Under the pieces are notes generated by a model. It saw nothing but the letters and a program-made list of their open reading frames with translations, was not told the DNA's origin and did no database searches. Made by a program: the position numbers and the translations under genes. From positions 17,112,001 to 17,176,000 of the forward strand of contig CP093831.1 in NCBI GenBank assembly GCA_033063855.1: DNA of 64,000 nt, written 5' to 3'. Shown here piece after piece: positions 1 through 11,658 of this stretch; positions within the stretch are counted from its first letter, which is position 1; each line of letters begins with the position of its first letter. Origin of the DNA: Smittia aterrima. Taxonomy: Eukaryota > Arthropoda > Insecta > Diptera > Chironomidae.

Positions 1-821
1 ATCCTGGCATTAATGCTGTTGTCATTTGGGTTATTTTTAGTGGCAAGATATTGTGGTGAGTCTTTTGAATGTCAACAATAACTTAAACACAAGTCGTCAT
101 AAACGTTCCCATGAGAAGAAGGTTTTTTATTCAACGATAACGAACGTTGAGGGCTCAGAGTCGCGAACCGTTACAAAATCGCCCACACACAACAAAGATC
201 TCGTCACTCAGTTCAATGTATCGTTCAAGAGAATTTTCCTACAAATTAAACTCACTCGAGAGATTAATGAGTTGCAATAAAATAAGAAAAATTGATTTCT
301 CTTTAAATCAGAAGCTACCGACGGCTATCTAAACAAGAAATTAATTATCATGAAATTTGTGAGTGGAAAATGGGAAAATTCAAAGAAAATCTTCAAGCAA
401 AAACCACAGGGAACGATTTGTAAGCAATCGTGTAGTCTTTAATCTCGAGAAGCGGCCCGAGTTTTGCATGAGTATGAAAGCGTTTCAGATTTTAATTGTT
501 ATTTCATCAGAATAATTAATTGCGGTGTTTGAATTCCTTGGATTAAAATATTTTTTTCATAAGCGCCTGATGAATGGTCGTAGACGAAGAAGAAGTTACT
601 TAATGTCATGCTTCAAGCTTAATGATTGTGCAATTATTGGCAAGGGAGCTCGCTCGAGTTTCGAGGATTAAATGACGAGGAGAAATTATTTTATTTACTC
701 GAAATGATTGAGACGAATGGACTTCTAAGTCCTTTCCAGATGTTTGAGCCTTAGGAATTTCACTTAATTAAATCTCGCGGTCTATACTAACCGCTTTCAA
801 TTAAATTTAGTCGGTCCTTAC
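1..821. other. Non-coding stretch, probable intron of the left-edge gene
   Basis: I see no convincing coding exon here. The short open frames have no family resemblance and no flanking splice signals. If the exon at 822-912 is a first coding exon on the minus strand, this stretch is its downstream intron. Confidence 0.4.
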
Positions 822-912
822 CATTCTCATTCTCCTTAGCATCATTAACTTGATTCATGCTCGCCAACAGCTCCTTGCGAGCTTCGCTCTCTTTTTTGGT
901 AAACCGCACCAT
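822..912 (-). CDS. Candidate first coding exon (proximal) of an unidentified gene running off the left edge
   Basis: On the minus strand an ATG at 912 opens 30 codons beginning MVRFTKKESEARKELL, rich in charged residues. The frame ends at a strong donor, G|GTAAGG, with the last exon base at 822, leaving one base of a split codon. No downstream exon lies in the window, so the rest would be left of position 1. A second candidate first exon at 2919-3123 ends in the same phase with the same single G, so the two could be alternative starts feeding one downstream exon. I do not recognise the protein. Confidence 0.4.
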
Positions 913-2918
913 CGTTTCTGTGTGGTCACATGTAGCTAAGTATCATAACTTGCAAGTGAGTTTATACAAGTGACTTTCCACTGTTCCGCTTGAAGGTTTT
1001 CACGAAAATGATTATTTTTTTCAAACACTTCAAAATATTTCAGAACTGGCACAGCTAATTGTCTTTCACACTTAATCCTCTTCGACTCGTCTGCGGTTTT
1101 GTTTAAAATATTTCTTTACTCTTTCGACTCTACAAAAGAATATTGCATTGTCGCGAATGTTTTTGAAGAAAATTCCGCGGAAAACTTTGCGAATCACATT
1201 AAGTTTTCGCGTGAAAAAAATCTTCTGCCTTTCGAAACTCGCTCGCTTCATACAATTGTTCACTGTTTTAATGAGAAAAGTCGTGAAGAGAAGAAAAGCC
1301 CGGTCGGAAAATGCTAATATTTAAAAAACGTTTTCGTTTGCCGCCCGCCCACGCGATCTTTGTACACTCGAAATTTCATTTGTGACGTCACGACGTTTCA
1401 ACAAAGCGAAACATGAAAAAGTTTGATTTGAAATCTTCCTAATTTTTGTCAGATGTTCACCAGTAACGAACGATTCCTCGCACGTAGCCGAACACGTGAA
1501 AGAAGATCGATCGAATGTATTTTTTTTTAATTTAAACAGACCGGGAACTTCTTCGACGCCAGACTTAAGATTTGCTTTGAATGTGGGGAGAAGGATCGTC
1601 GTTAAAACTTAACGATGTGTGTTAACATTGATCGCGAATTTCTTCAACCTGATCTCTTCTACCGGCGAGAGCGTTTTAAACACATTTGTACGAGTTGCGA
1701 TTTGAAGTTTTTAAAAGAACATTAAAAGCCTTTAAGCTCATCGACGAATAAATCAAGACGAGTCTGCGGTGAGGGAAGAAGAGTTGAAGACGAAGGAGAG
1801 AAGTTATAAATACGAAAAAAAAGTTGTAAAAAAAGAACTAGAGATAAAAAAATCTTTGTTAAACAAGGCATGACGTCATGTCTCTCCTGCTGTTTGATTT
1901 CTGTGCATAAACTTTGCTCTTGATTGGCATGTATCGTTTTATTGATGGCGATTGACGTTAAAGTAAACTGCTCAATACGACTGGTAATCTTGTTTACTGT
2001 CAAATATTTGCGGCGATCTGCCTTCGAAATGTTTTATGCTCCGAGCATAATGAGAACCATGTGATGGATGAATTAAAGAAAACGAAGGAATTTGCTTCGT
2101 TTGCAAAATGTTGCATTTTGCTTTTAGCCAGACGAGAGTGAGAGGCTTTAAGGAAAATATTTTTACGCGCAAATAAAACAATTAACAATGTCACAAAGCT
2201 CTCTACCAAAATTTATGGTTTTTTCAATTGAATCTTGAAGCGACAACACGATTTGAAGCCAAGACGATTTCACTTTTGACACACACAATTTAATTTTTTA
2301 TCCGAAATGAAATTAAAATAATTTCAGACTTCAACTTTAAACCGAACTCTTCGCGTGTTCTCTCGCAACTCTGATCGTCTTAAACATACGAATGAAACTG
2401 AAAGCAGCAAATGCTTCAACACAATTGTGGAAAAGAAAACTGACATTCGAGCGAGCATTGCGCATTTCTCATTTGATATTTACTTTACGCTCTCCCGTGA
2501 TTTCTGCTTCGCTCTCTTTCACATTTTGTTGAAGAGTTGACGGTTGGATTAGCGTAAAACAGGTTTCGATGAGCTTTCGAATGCAGCGTTGAACAAAAAA
2601 GCGTTGCCATCGTTTCAAAGCACAAAAAGCGTCTTTCACATTTCTAGTGAGGAACGTAAAGCTGAGGATTAAATTACATATTTGCGATTTTCATTTAAAT
2701 TTGGAATCTTTCTGGAGATTTACTAAAATCTTCTTTTGATTCTGATTGCATGAAATGGAAAATCGATGAAAACTCTCTATCAGGTTTCTGAGTCAACATT
2801 AAGTCAATTTTCTAATTCGCATTTTCTTTTTCTTTCTGTGTCCAGCCGTGAAATTTGTTGAATCGATAGAGAGCTCGTTTCACAAGCAATTACGTGTTGG
2901 GAAAGGTGCTTGACTCAC
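913..2918. other. Non-coding stretch between two candidate first exons
   Basis: Only short frames without recognisable similarity are present. It would be intron and promoter sequence of the left-edge gene if the alternative-first-exon model holds. No transposon, tRNA or tandem repeat was seen. Confidence 0.4.
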
Positions 2919-3123
2919 CAAGTCCTGTGTTGAATTGAATTTCTTCTTCGTTTTTCTTTTTCCTTCGGAAAAGTTTCCTCCAACTAAATTTCTTCTTTGG
3001 TGTAACTGCAATTTCAGTTTCCTGCTCATGTTTCTTAAATTTGAATCGCTTTGTAATAGAAGAAATACTCCGGGTCTCGTTGTCGTTGCTTTCACAGACA
3101 TTCGTTTTGAATGTTACCATCAC
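2919..3123 (-). CDS. Candidate first coding exon (distal) of the left-edge gene
   Basis: A minus-strand ATG at 3123 opens 68 codons plus one base, ending at a good donor G|GTGAGT (last exon base 2919). The encoded N-terminus is hydrophilic with a very basic segment, KKKFSWRKLFRRKKK, followed by an acidic stretch. This could bind membranes or nucleic acid, but no family is recognised. The donor phase and final base equal those of the exon at 822-912, which is the only reason to link the two. It could instead be an isolated chance frame. Confidence 0.35.
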
Positions 3124-3391
3124 AGCGACACTTAGTCGCTTGCACTATCAAAGTTCTCTGAACTTTTATGACAAGTGACACGCGGAAATTCTCGCGATGC
3201 TTTCGGCTCGAAGCACGCGATGTGACTGAATGGAAAGAAATAAAATGAAATAAGGAAAAATTTCTAATGCCCAATCTGATTGAATGCGAGAAACTTTTGT
3301 CCTAGTAATGGTTTAAGTTTTGAAGTTCTTTATTGTTTGCTTGTCTCGTTATTTGATTGTATCACGCGAGCTTAACCTTACCCTTAAATAT

Positions 3392-5326
3392 TTAAAATGA
3401 AGTCAGATTCTGAAGAAGATTTATGTGCTCTTGTTCGATAAACTGAACGATTAGACCCACAACATCCTCGTTGCTTCGTAGAACTTGCTGTTTTATAATT
3501 TGCTTGAAATCTTCTTTAACGTTCTTATCAGCTCCTCGCGTTCCAATTCTTCTTTGACTGGTCGGAGTTGTTGAGGTTGAGTTTGATAGTCGAAGAATGA
3601 CATCGTGACCTCTCCAAAGGTTCATGAATTCTTCAATCATTTCAATGTTAATAATAAAAGAATGAAACAGTGGAAAGTCTAATCCTTTCATTCGTATGAC
3701 CTCAAAAATATGCTCAACGATAGGAATATTGTCGTAGAATTCCAATTGAAGAAGAACCAACAGACATCCAAGTTGATAATCATCGATTTTTGCAGGATCC
3801 TTAAATGCTTTTCGTTTCAATATACTAATTAAGATCCTCGTACAATATTGAACAATTGCATTTCGAGTTAGAGGCAGGAACAATAAACTCCGATCGAGCG
3901 CAATATTCTTAAGAAATGAACCAGAATTTGGAGGTAAGTCGAGAAGAATTAGACGAATGTACTCTAAAGTTTCACGAGTTGTGTTTGGCGCGTTGATACC
4001 AAGACTCAGCAGTCGAACATTCTTCTCCAATGAATTCAAGCTACTGTTCAACACAAGGTTGTAAGAATCTGTGTTGCTTCTCAAGTAAATTGCGAAATCC
4101 ACGACGATTCTGTTGATGGTGCGTGAAATATTCAGTTCGAATAAAAGTTTGTTGAATTCTTCAAAGAAATGAATATTGCGTTGAAGCAGATTCTGCGCTT
4201 TAAAAGCAGTTAAAAATGATGTTGCTGCATCTGGCGGGAACGGAGGTTCATGTGAAATACTTGTTGAAGGCGGTGCATCGATCAAATCTGATAATCCATC
4301 AACAAGAATGTATTGAATCTCAGTCCCGTCTTTCTTCACTTTTGTGCCTACGAGATAGTCTTGAACTGAGATGAAGAAGAGAAAGCAGCTCAGATAGTAA
4401 ACTTGCTTGGTATCGCAAGTTGTGGCTTCGATATGTTTTAGCTTTTGCCAAAAAAAGTCTTTACTCCAAGCTGTGCTGTACGGAAATTGTTCCCACTTCA
4501 ATAACTTTCCGATCCAATCCAGAAACTCAATTATTTTCGATCGACTGTCATCTACCGATAGTGGTTTTCCTCCAGATGTTTCCGACTGATCCCAGAACTT
4601 TTCGATGTGATATTTGAAAACAGTCACGAGCACTCGATTCACAAGATCAACAGGAAGTTCAATATTTGGTTCCGACATCATAAGAGGCAAAACTTCTTTC
4701 ACAAGTAGCTCTGTCGATTCTTTAGGTGACAAACTGATTCCAGATAAAATCTTGTCCAATAGTCGTGGCTGCAATGAATAAAAGAAAATTAGTTTTCAAA
4801 TTCGTAATTAAAACGAAGAACTTACAGCGTGAATTGATAAATTGAAGTTCTTTGAGAATTTCTTCATGATTCTAATGTAAGTAAAGTCAGAATCGGAATC
4901 AGAAGTTAGCAGCATTATGATATTCTGACCAGCTGGTCCATTGGCGAAATATTGGAACATATTAACGTAGAACTCAGCCTCAGATGAAATTTTTTCATTT
5001 TTATCGGCCATCTTAAGCGAGTTCACTAGTGTTTTGACCTCTTCTAAGATTTGTGGATTTTCAAAGTAAAGAAGGATGTAACTGAAACTTTTTGCTGCTC
5101 CATGACAACAACCCGATTCCTTTTGCAATTGATACTCAGTGAAAAATCTGAAATTTATTTGAGAAAAATTAGTAAACAAACTGACTGAACCGGCAGGAAC
5201 TTACATCTCGAAACTTTTCGGAAACAAAGCCTTTGCTGTCAGCATTAACGACTTCGATGCATCCATGTCTTTATCTTTTAAAAACAAAGCCTTGTTAATC
5301 ATATCCTGAATCGCTTTTGACTCCAT
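3392..5326 (-). CDS. IntS10: Integrator complex subunit 10
   Basis: Three coding exons on the minus strand: 5205-5326, 5147-4826 and 4768-3392, joined in frame across two introns of about 56 bp, giving 606 residues. The N-terminal pattern (AKALFPKSFEIFFTEYQLQ) matches the start of INTS10, where a helical-repeat domain begins with a similar ARSLYP motif. Later segments with LLKWEQF and the C-terminal helices also fit. INTS10 is a nuclear scaffold subunit of the Integrator complex, which cleaves snRNA 3' ends and attenuates promoter-proximal Pol II. The length is slightly under the vertebrate protein (about 710), as usual for insects. It is divergent from RIOK2, with only 183 bp between start codons. 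Confidence 0.85.
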
Positions 5327-5509
5327 TTTTAAGGAATTTGGAATTTGTATTCCTCTTGTTTTTAATAAAAACTTTTTTTTGCACAGTAGCACCAGATGTC
5401 GCTACTTTTACTAAGGAGATATGTTTCAGACGTTTTCAACAAAAATTAACAAAGTCCGCTCTTAAAAAAGTAAACTTAATTCATTTTACAAGGATCTAAG
5501 AGTTGAAAC
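5327..5509. promoter_or_regulatory. Shared IntS10/RIOK2 divergent promoter region
   Basis: The start codons of IntS10 (minus, 5326) and RIOK2 (plus, 5510) are separated by 183 bp with no other gene, so both promoters and both 5' UTRs must sit here. No TATA box stands out. This is typical of housekeeping bidirectional promoters. Confidence 0.6.
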
Positions 5510-7229
5510 ATGGGAAAACTTATCGTAACAGTTCTGCGATACCTCACGAGAGATGATTTTCGTGTTTTGACAGCGGTGAGTTGGTTCAAACAAAACTAAA
5601 TTGAAAAATATTTATTTCCACGTTTTTAGATTGAAATGTTGATGAAAAATCATGAGCTCTGTCCTGGATCATTGATTGCGTCGGTAGCTAATTTGAAGTC
5701 TGGAGGTGTTCACAAATTGTTGAGGGAGTTGTGTAAACACAGATTAGTTGCTTACGAGCGTGGAAAGAAATGTAAGTAACTTTTGCGATTTAGTCAAAAC
5801 AAAATTTTAAATTCATCCAATTTTAGTTGATGGATATCGATTGACAAACACTGGATATGATTACCTTGCGTTGAAAGCACTTACAATGCGTGGATCAATC
5901 TACTCTTTCGGAAATCAAATCGGAATCGGCAAGGAATCAAACATTTATGTTGTGTCTGATGAAGAAGACAACACTTTGTGTTTAAAGCTCCATCGTCTGG
6001 GACGAACTTGCTTCAGAAACATCAAGAACAAACGTGATTATCATGGAAAGAGGAAGAACGCATCATGGCTTTATCTCTCGAGAATTTCAGCAACTCGAGA
6101 ATTTGCTTACATGAAAGCTCTTTATGATCGCGGATTCCCAGTTCCAAAGCCCATCGACTTCAGTCGGCATTGCATTATTATGGAGCTCGTTAAAGGCTAT
6201 CCAATGACTCAAGTCGACGTAGTAGAGAATGTCGAGCAACTTTACGATGATTTAATGAATCTCATCGTTCAACTCGGAAACGCTGGCGTAATCCACGGAG
6301 ATTTCAATGAATTCAATATAATGGTCACTGATGATGCTAAACCGATCCTGATTGATTTTCCTCAAATGCTCTCGACATCACACATGAACGCTCAAATGTA
6401 TTTTGACCGCGACGTCAATGGAGTCAGAGAGTTATTTAAGAAAAAGTACGGATTTGAAAGCGAGGACTATCCAAAGTTTGAAGATCTCGAGCGCGATGAC
6501 GTTTTAGATGTTGAAGTTCACTGCAGTGGATTTACAAAGCAAATGGAGAAAGATTTGATGAAAGAGTATCATCCAGAAGAAGGCGAAAGCGATAGTGATG
6601 AATCTGAGAATAACTCTGATACAGAAGTTGAAGACAACGATGAAAAGCTTGATCAATACAGAAAGGAAGTTGAAAATGAACTGAAAATAGCTGAAGAAAA
6701 AGTGAAGAAGGAAGATGTAAAGAGCAAGCACAGCAATGTTCTAAAATACATGGAGTCAATGGCGCAACATACAGAATTTGAAAAAGCTTTCAATGAGGAA
6801 GAGGAAGAAGTGTTTAAGGATGCACTTAGTGACTTGACTGTTACCGAAAAACTAAAACCACAAGCAACCACATCGAAACACATTAATGAAGATGCCAAGT
6901 CGGAGTCTGGTGACTCAATAAGCTCAAACGATCTTGAAGCTCCTGAGATGGATGATGAATTAAAAGACCTCGACCCCAACTCACGAGAATATCGAATGAA
7001 AATGGTTAGAAAGCTTCTCTCAGACGCAAGAAGTCAACGATCTTATTCAACAACAGCTTCCACAATTGCCCCTTCCGTCATCACAGATCGCATAAAGCAA
7101 GGAATCACCGAGAGACAAAAGCGTGAGAACAAAAAGAGATGCGTTCCAAAGGGTGAAGCATCAGCAGTTCGTCGTATGAGAATTGAAAACAGAGATGTTG
7201 TCAAGGACTTCAGAGGATGGATTGACTAA
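5510..7229 (+). CDS. RIOK2: RIO kinase 2, 40S ribosome maturation
   Basis: Exons 5510-5575, 5630-5771 and 5827-7229 join in frame to 536 residues. The N-terminus (MGKLIVTVLRYLTRDDFRVL) is the RIO2 winged-helix domain. The kinase core follows with an ATP-binding lysine in LCLKLHRLGR, the catalytic loop HGDFNEFN and the metal-binding Asp in LIDFPQM, all diagnostic of RIO2. The second half is acidic and lysine-rich, then ends in a basic segment, as in other animal RIO2 proteins. RIO2 is an ATPase/kinase on cytoplasmic pre-40S particles, needed for late 18S rRNA processing. A polyadenylation signal AATAAA follows within about 10 bp of the stop. UTP23, another small-subunit biogenesis factor, lies directly downstream. 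Confidence 0.95.
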
Positions 7230-7407
7230 AGTTTGAAATAAAACTAAATACATTGTTATTATTTAATTATATTTACAATAAAACTTTTGAAATCCAATTT
7301 TAATAAAACAACTTAATGTTTGAATTTGCCGCGCATCTCGAAATATTTTTTCCTAACCAACTTCATTTCTAACTTTGTAAACAAAAGCGAAATTAAAATT
7401 TAAAAAA

Positions 7408-8184
7408 ATGAAGGTGACAAGGTACAAGAAAGCAAGCAAGAGAATCAATTTCTACATCAACAACTTCCAATACAGACCGCCTATTCAACTTCTTATTGAT
7501 GGAACCTTTTGTTTTGCTGCAATAAAAGTAAGGCACTTCTCATGCTTGGTAACTGATTAATAATTTCTAATTTCTTAATTTTAGAACAAATTAGCTATTG
7601 AAGACCAATTGAAGAGTTATCTGCAACTTGAAGTTCGTTTGCTGACCACTCCGTGCATTATAATTGAAACAGAGAAGCTCGGATTTAATCTACAAGCTGC
7701 TTCCCAAAAGCTGAAAAACTTTACTCTCAACAAATGTGGCCACGAGAAGAATCCATTGACTGGAGCTGAATGTATCAAAGCTATGGTTAAAGAGAATCAT
7801 TACGTGGTAGCCACACAAGATCGTGACCTTCAGGAATGGATAAGAAAACAAGCTGGAATCGCTCTTCTTTACCTTCACAATGTCGTGCCTCATCTCGACG
7901 AGCCATCTGATGCAAGCAAAAAATTCTTACTCAGAAAGACTAAAGCATCGACAAAGGTTTCAACTTTTGAAGATGAAAGACTTAAAAGTCTCAAAAAGAA
8001 AGAAGGTTTGATTCAAGAGCCAAAAGTAGTTAAAATAAAGAAACTAAAGAAGAAAGGTGGACCCAACCCGCTCTCATGTAAAAAGAAGAAGTCTCAGCCT
8101 GAAGATAATAAACTTAGAAAGGTTCAGAATAAGACCATCGATAAACCTAAGAAGAAAGTTTTCAAAAAATCTGTAAAGAAATAA
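7408..8184 (+). CDS. UTP23: rRNA-processing protein UTP23 homologue (PIN-like domain)
   Basis: Exons 7408-7527 and 7585-8184, 239 residues. The start MKVTRYKKASKRINFY and the segment LLIDGTFCFAA match UTP23, a PIN-fold protein of the small-subunit processome that binds U3/snR30 and 18S rRNA regions. Zinc-binding type Cys/His residues occur around C-x8-ECIKAMV. Further conserved blocks are VVATQDRDL and, near the end, GPNPLSCKKKK, followed by a lysine-rich tail. A 57 bp intron splits the PIN domain. The start is the first ATG after an A-rich leader. Its position next to RIOK2 puts two nucleolar/pre-40S factors in tandem, but they are separated by 178 bp with a poly(A) signal and are presumably independent. 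Confidence 0.9.
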
Positions 8185-8555
8185 ATCAAATAAACTCAAT
8201 ATGACTCGTATGATTCAACAAATTTTATTCTCCAAAAATATTTTCCTCGTATAAATTACAAACTTTCCTTCAAACTGCGACCAACGTAAAGATTTTTCGA
8301 GAAGACCTTTTCTTTAAATGGTTAGTCAATCTCGTATTGTTAGAAGATAGGTTTTCTTTCTGCTTTGACTAAGATGTGTATAATGAATAGAATAGTTTCT
8401 TGAAATGAGTTAAGTTTCATGATTGTGAGTTTATTAAATTAGTGTAAATATGTCAAACGCATTTCGACTCATGGTTATCAACAAATAAATTTCTTTAGCA
8501 CGAAGAATAATTTCACACAAATATCGAATAGATTAAGAAGCTTTGAGAGCTCAAA
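8185..8555. other. Convergent 3' region between UTP23 and the repeat-protein gene
   Basis: AT-rich sequence with AATAAA-like signals for both flanking genes. No gene seen. Confidence 0.6.
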
Positions 8556-10046
8556 TTAACCGAAAAGTTTCACGCTCTTCATCATATTGTTCTGGTTTCC
8601 TTGGATTTGTTGCTTTGAGTGAACAGAGCGACGAGTATGGGATCCCTGGTCGACTTCTTCCTCAGTTGGATCGTAGAATTCACGGGTTTGAACGGAAGTA
8701 GCGCCATTAAGTTTCTTGGTTGTAGTTGTTTGTCTATATCCATTGCTGATACGTTCAACAACAACAGTCGATGTGGATCCGTCAGCATTGGTATGAACTT
8801 GAGGTTGTTGATTAGCTAAGACAGCCAAATTTTCGCGCATAGCCATAGCTTGTTGTGGGTCAACAGTTTCTTCAACAGCATCGAAAAACTCACGAGTTTG
8901 AGTCTTTGTTGATCCATCAGAGAAAACTGTGGTTGAGATTTCACGATATCCCTTGTCGGTCTTTTCGCGAACGACTGTTGTGACTCCTTCAGCGTTGTCA
9001 CGGGCCATCAAAGCTTCACGTTGTTCGTCAGCAGTGACTTTCTTGGTCTGTCTCTTAATGATTTTCTTAGTCTCAACACCGCTGTCTTCATGGACTTCTT
9101 GAGCTTGAACGTGTTGGTAGTTTTGCTCTTCATCATCGAAAGTTTGTTGCTTTTCAACCTTTGATGACTTGGTCTTCTTTGTTTTCTTAGTGCTGGTGGT
9201 TGAAGTCTCGTGAGTTTCTTCGTGTCCACGATTTTGCATGCTGACAGTTTCTTTCACGACCAAACGTGTAGAAGAAGCTTCGTGTTCTACGATCTCAGTT
9301 GTTTCGATGACTTCCTTATCCTTGGGGTAGAAGACGATTTGAGTGTTTTGTTTTGATTGACCGTTTGGCATCTTTGTTGTTGTGATATCTTTATAACCGC
9401 CTGGGAAAGGTTCACGAGCGACTGTGACTGTGTTGTCTTCATCATCTTGGTAAGTCTCAAGGATCTCTTGGTTAATGTTAACAATCTTTTTAACCGTCTT
9501 AGTCTTACCAGACTTAGTCTTTTTCTTTTCTTCAACGATTTGAGTTTCGCTCGCTGGAACTGGAACAGGATCATAGAACATTTTCGTTGATTTCTTGTGA
9601 GTTCCGTCAGGGAATCGGATTGTTGTGATTTCCTTGTAACCTCCTTCGAAAGCTTCACGAATGACATCAGCTTTACCTTCAAGCTTTTGCTTCTTCTTCT
9701 TCTTTTTGCCGTCCTTGCCAACAACGGTTTCGGATTCTTGTTGAGGCATTGCTGGAGCTAATGATCGAAGTTGTTGCAACTTTTCTTCGTCAATTTCTTC
9801 CTCTTCAACATCTTCTTCAATCTCTTCTTCTTCTTCGACCATTGGATGATAAGTGCGAACCATTGTCGTCGTGCGTTTGCCGACAACATCGTCGACCCAT
9901 TCCTTAAAAGTAATTATTTGTTGAAAACCATCTTCGAAGCGTTTAGTGACGATGGTTGTGTTTTCATCGGAAGCTTGAGTAACTTGGTCTTCGTCGCCAA
10001 GCAATTCAGCGAGTTCTTCAAAGGATGATGGTGGAACGTTGATCAT
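8556..10046 (-). CDS. Uncharacterised protein with five GY-x-x-I-T-T…F-Y-D-P repeats
   Basis: A single 496-codon frame with clear amino-acid-level structure. Five diverged repeats of about 33 residues occupy roughly residues 33-68, 128-160, 207-241, 358-389 and 428-460. Each has a basic or aromatic start, then G-[YF]-[KRQ]-x-[IT]-[TS]-T, a short F/M-P-[DN]-G turn, and ends in T-x-x-FYDP. The turn pattern suggests repeated antiparallel beta hairpins. Between repeats lie low-complexity linkers: an acidic run near 70-87, poly-Lys near 114-119, and Thr/Lys-rich and Gln-rich segments. No signal peptide or membrane segment is visible, so an intracellular structural role is possible, but this is inference. 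I do not recognise the family. The start is the first ATG in frame; further non-coding 5' exons are possible. Confidence 0.8.
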   Translation of the reverse strand: MINVPPSSFEELAELLGDEDQVTQASDENTTIVTKRFEDGFQQIITFKEWVDDVVGKRTTTMVRTYHPMVEEEEEIEEDVEEEEIDEEKLQQLRSLAPAMPQQESETVVGKDGKKKKKKQKLEGKADVIREAFEGGYKEITTIRFPDGTHKKSTKMFYDPVPVPASETQIVEEKKKTKSGKTKTVKKIVNINQEILETYQDDEDNTVTVAREPFPGGYKDITTTKMPNGQSKQNTQIVFYPKDKEVIETTEIVEHEASSTRLVVKETVSMQNRGHEETHETSTTSTKKTKKTKSSKVEKQQTFDDEEQNYQHVQAQEVHEDSGVETKKIIKRQTKKVTADEQREALMARDNAEGVTTVVREKTDKGYREISTTVFSDGSTKTQTREFFDAVEETVDPQQAMAMRENLAVLANQQPQVHTNADGSTSTVVVERISNGYRQTTTTKKLNGATSVQTREFYDPTEEEVDQGSHTRRSVHSKQQIQGNQNNMMKSVKLFG

Positions 10047-11658
10047 GTTGCTGGATTATTCGGTTGGTGTGTCTGTTTGATGTGTGGATAGTTTTGAGTT
10101 TGTGAGAAAGATTTACTTCCGTTTCCTTTTTTCTAATGTTTTGTTAGAAGAAATTAAAAGTTAGTGACTACATCTATAACTACAGCGACTAGAGTAAGGG
10201 CTTTTTGGTAATTATCTAAAGGTAAACTGAACTTTATCGTCGTTAAATTATATTTACAAATCATAAATTTTATGTCTGTTAGTGAAAACGGTGAAGCATT
10301 GCAAAAATCCTTTGGTTAGACAAGACTGCGCTGATTGCTAGTTAGAATACTCGACTTTCAACCGAATTCTCCGGCGAGTTCTTTTCGATTCTAAAGAAAA
10401 TAAAATGTTACATATTAAGGTTAGTTAATTATGAAAGCAAGCACTGTGTATTCCTGAAACATGCCAATTCAAAAACTACAAACAAAACAACTTTGAAATA
10501 AAATTTATAAACTTTATTTATAAAAAAAAATTGCAACTCATAATAGTTTGGTTTTATTAATCTCCTGATGCATTTGCACATTAAAACTAAAATCATTGCT
10601 TACGAGAAGCGTTAACCTAATTAAATTTAAGACTTGTCAGTCATTTTGGCAAACAAGAAACTCGATTAATTCGGGTTAGTAGTCAAAGTCATCAGCGTTT
10701 TAAAGCTGATTCAATGTTTGATTATTTCATCGCGACAATTGCTCCAACGATTATCGAAACGATTAATAAAAATATTCCCAAATATAATGCGAAATTTAAT
10801 TCTATGATTCAATTAGCGATCATGTGGTTTCAGAAAAGTGAATGAAGGGTGGATTGGTGGTTGGTTCGTGCGCAATGCAATAAAATAAAAAAGAAAATAA
10901 AAGTTACTAATCAATTTGATGATCGTCGGACAGACACAATGATACGTGAAAATAAATATATTTGCTCTCGTCGAGTGATAATTTATGGCTCATTCACCAA
11001 AGCTACGAACTTGGACCAAAAGTTTCACTTAAAATCATTTTTAATGTCACATGAAAGTTTATTTGCGACAGTCGACAACAAAATTAGGTTTTTCCAATGA
11101 AATAATTTATTTTCGTTCAAGGCGAGAAGATGAAGACCGAAATTTTTAAAGGAAAATGAGATGAGAAATGTCCTTCGATTTCAAGATGAAATATGACACA
11201 AAAGAAATGAAAGCAAGGCGAACTGAATTAATAGGGAGCAAGTGTGAGTGAGTGAAAGTATGGAGAATCACTTTCAAGTGCATTCAATTTGATTTATTGT
11301 TCTCGACGATGATAATTAACGTTTAAGCTAATGAACACATTTTCTTACTACCTGCAAGAAAGAAAAGAATCAAAATAATAATAAAGCGGATTAGAAAATA
11401 ATTGAATGCACTGAGAGATGGAAGCAGGGCAAAATAAACTTAAACGCATTTTCATGAATTATTGTTGTTAACTCTTAAGCAGGCCAAGATTACCACGAGA
11501 TTTCTGTTCAGTTTTACCATCAAAAGAAAAGCTAAGACTACGTAGAAATTTTAAAAAATTATGATAAATTTAAATTTAGCAACAATTAACAACATCACAA
11601 CAAGAAAAGTGCTGTGTCGTTTCTACCGGGATGATGACTTTAATGTCTGAGAGTCGAT
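10047..11658. other. Intergenic region
   Basis: Lies between the start of the repeat-protein gene and the 3' end of glycogenin. It is AT-rich with short frames only and must hold the promoter of the repeat-protein gene. No recognised element. Confidence 0.5.

Noticed and set aside
6504..6979. Antisense frames over the acidic part of RIOK2
   Set aside because: Phe/Ser/Leu-rich complements of Glu/Lys codons; shadow of the real gene.
9287..9724. 145-codon minus-strand frame overlapping the repeat protein
   Set aside because: It is the shifted frame of the repeat-protein coding sequence; Arg/Lys/Ser-rich as expected from reading repetitive codons out of frame.
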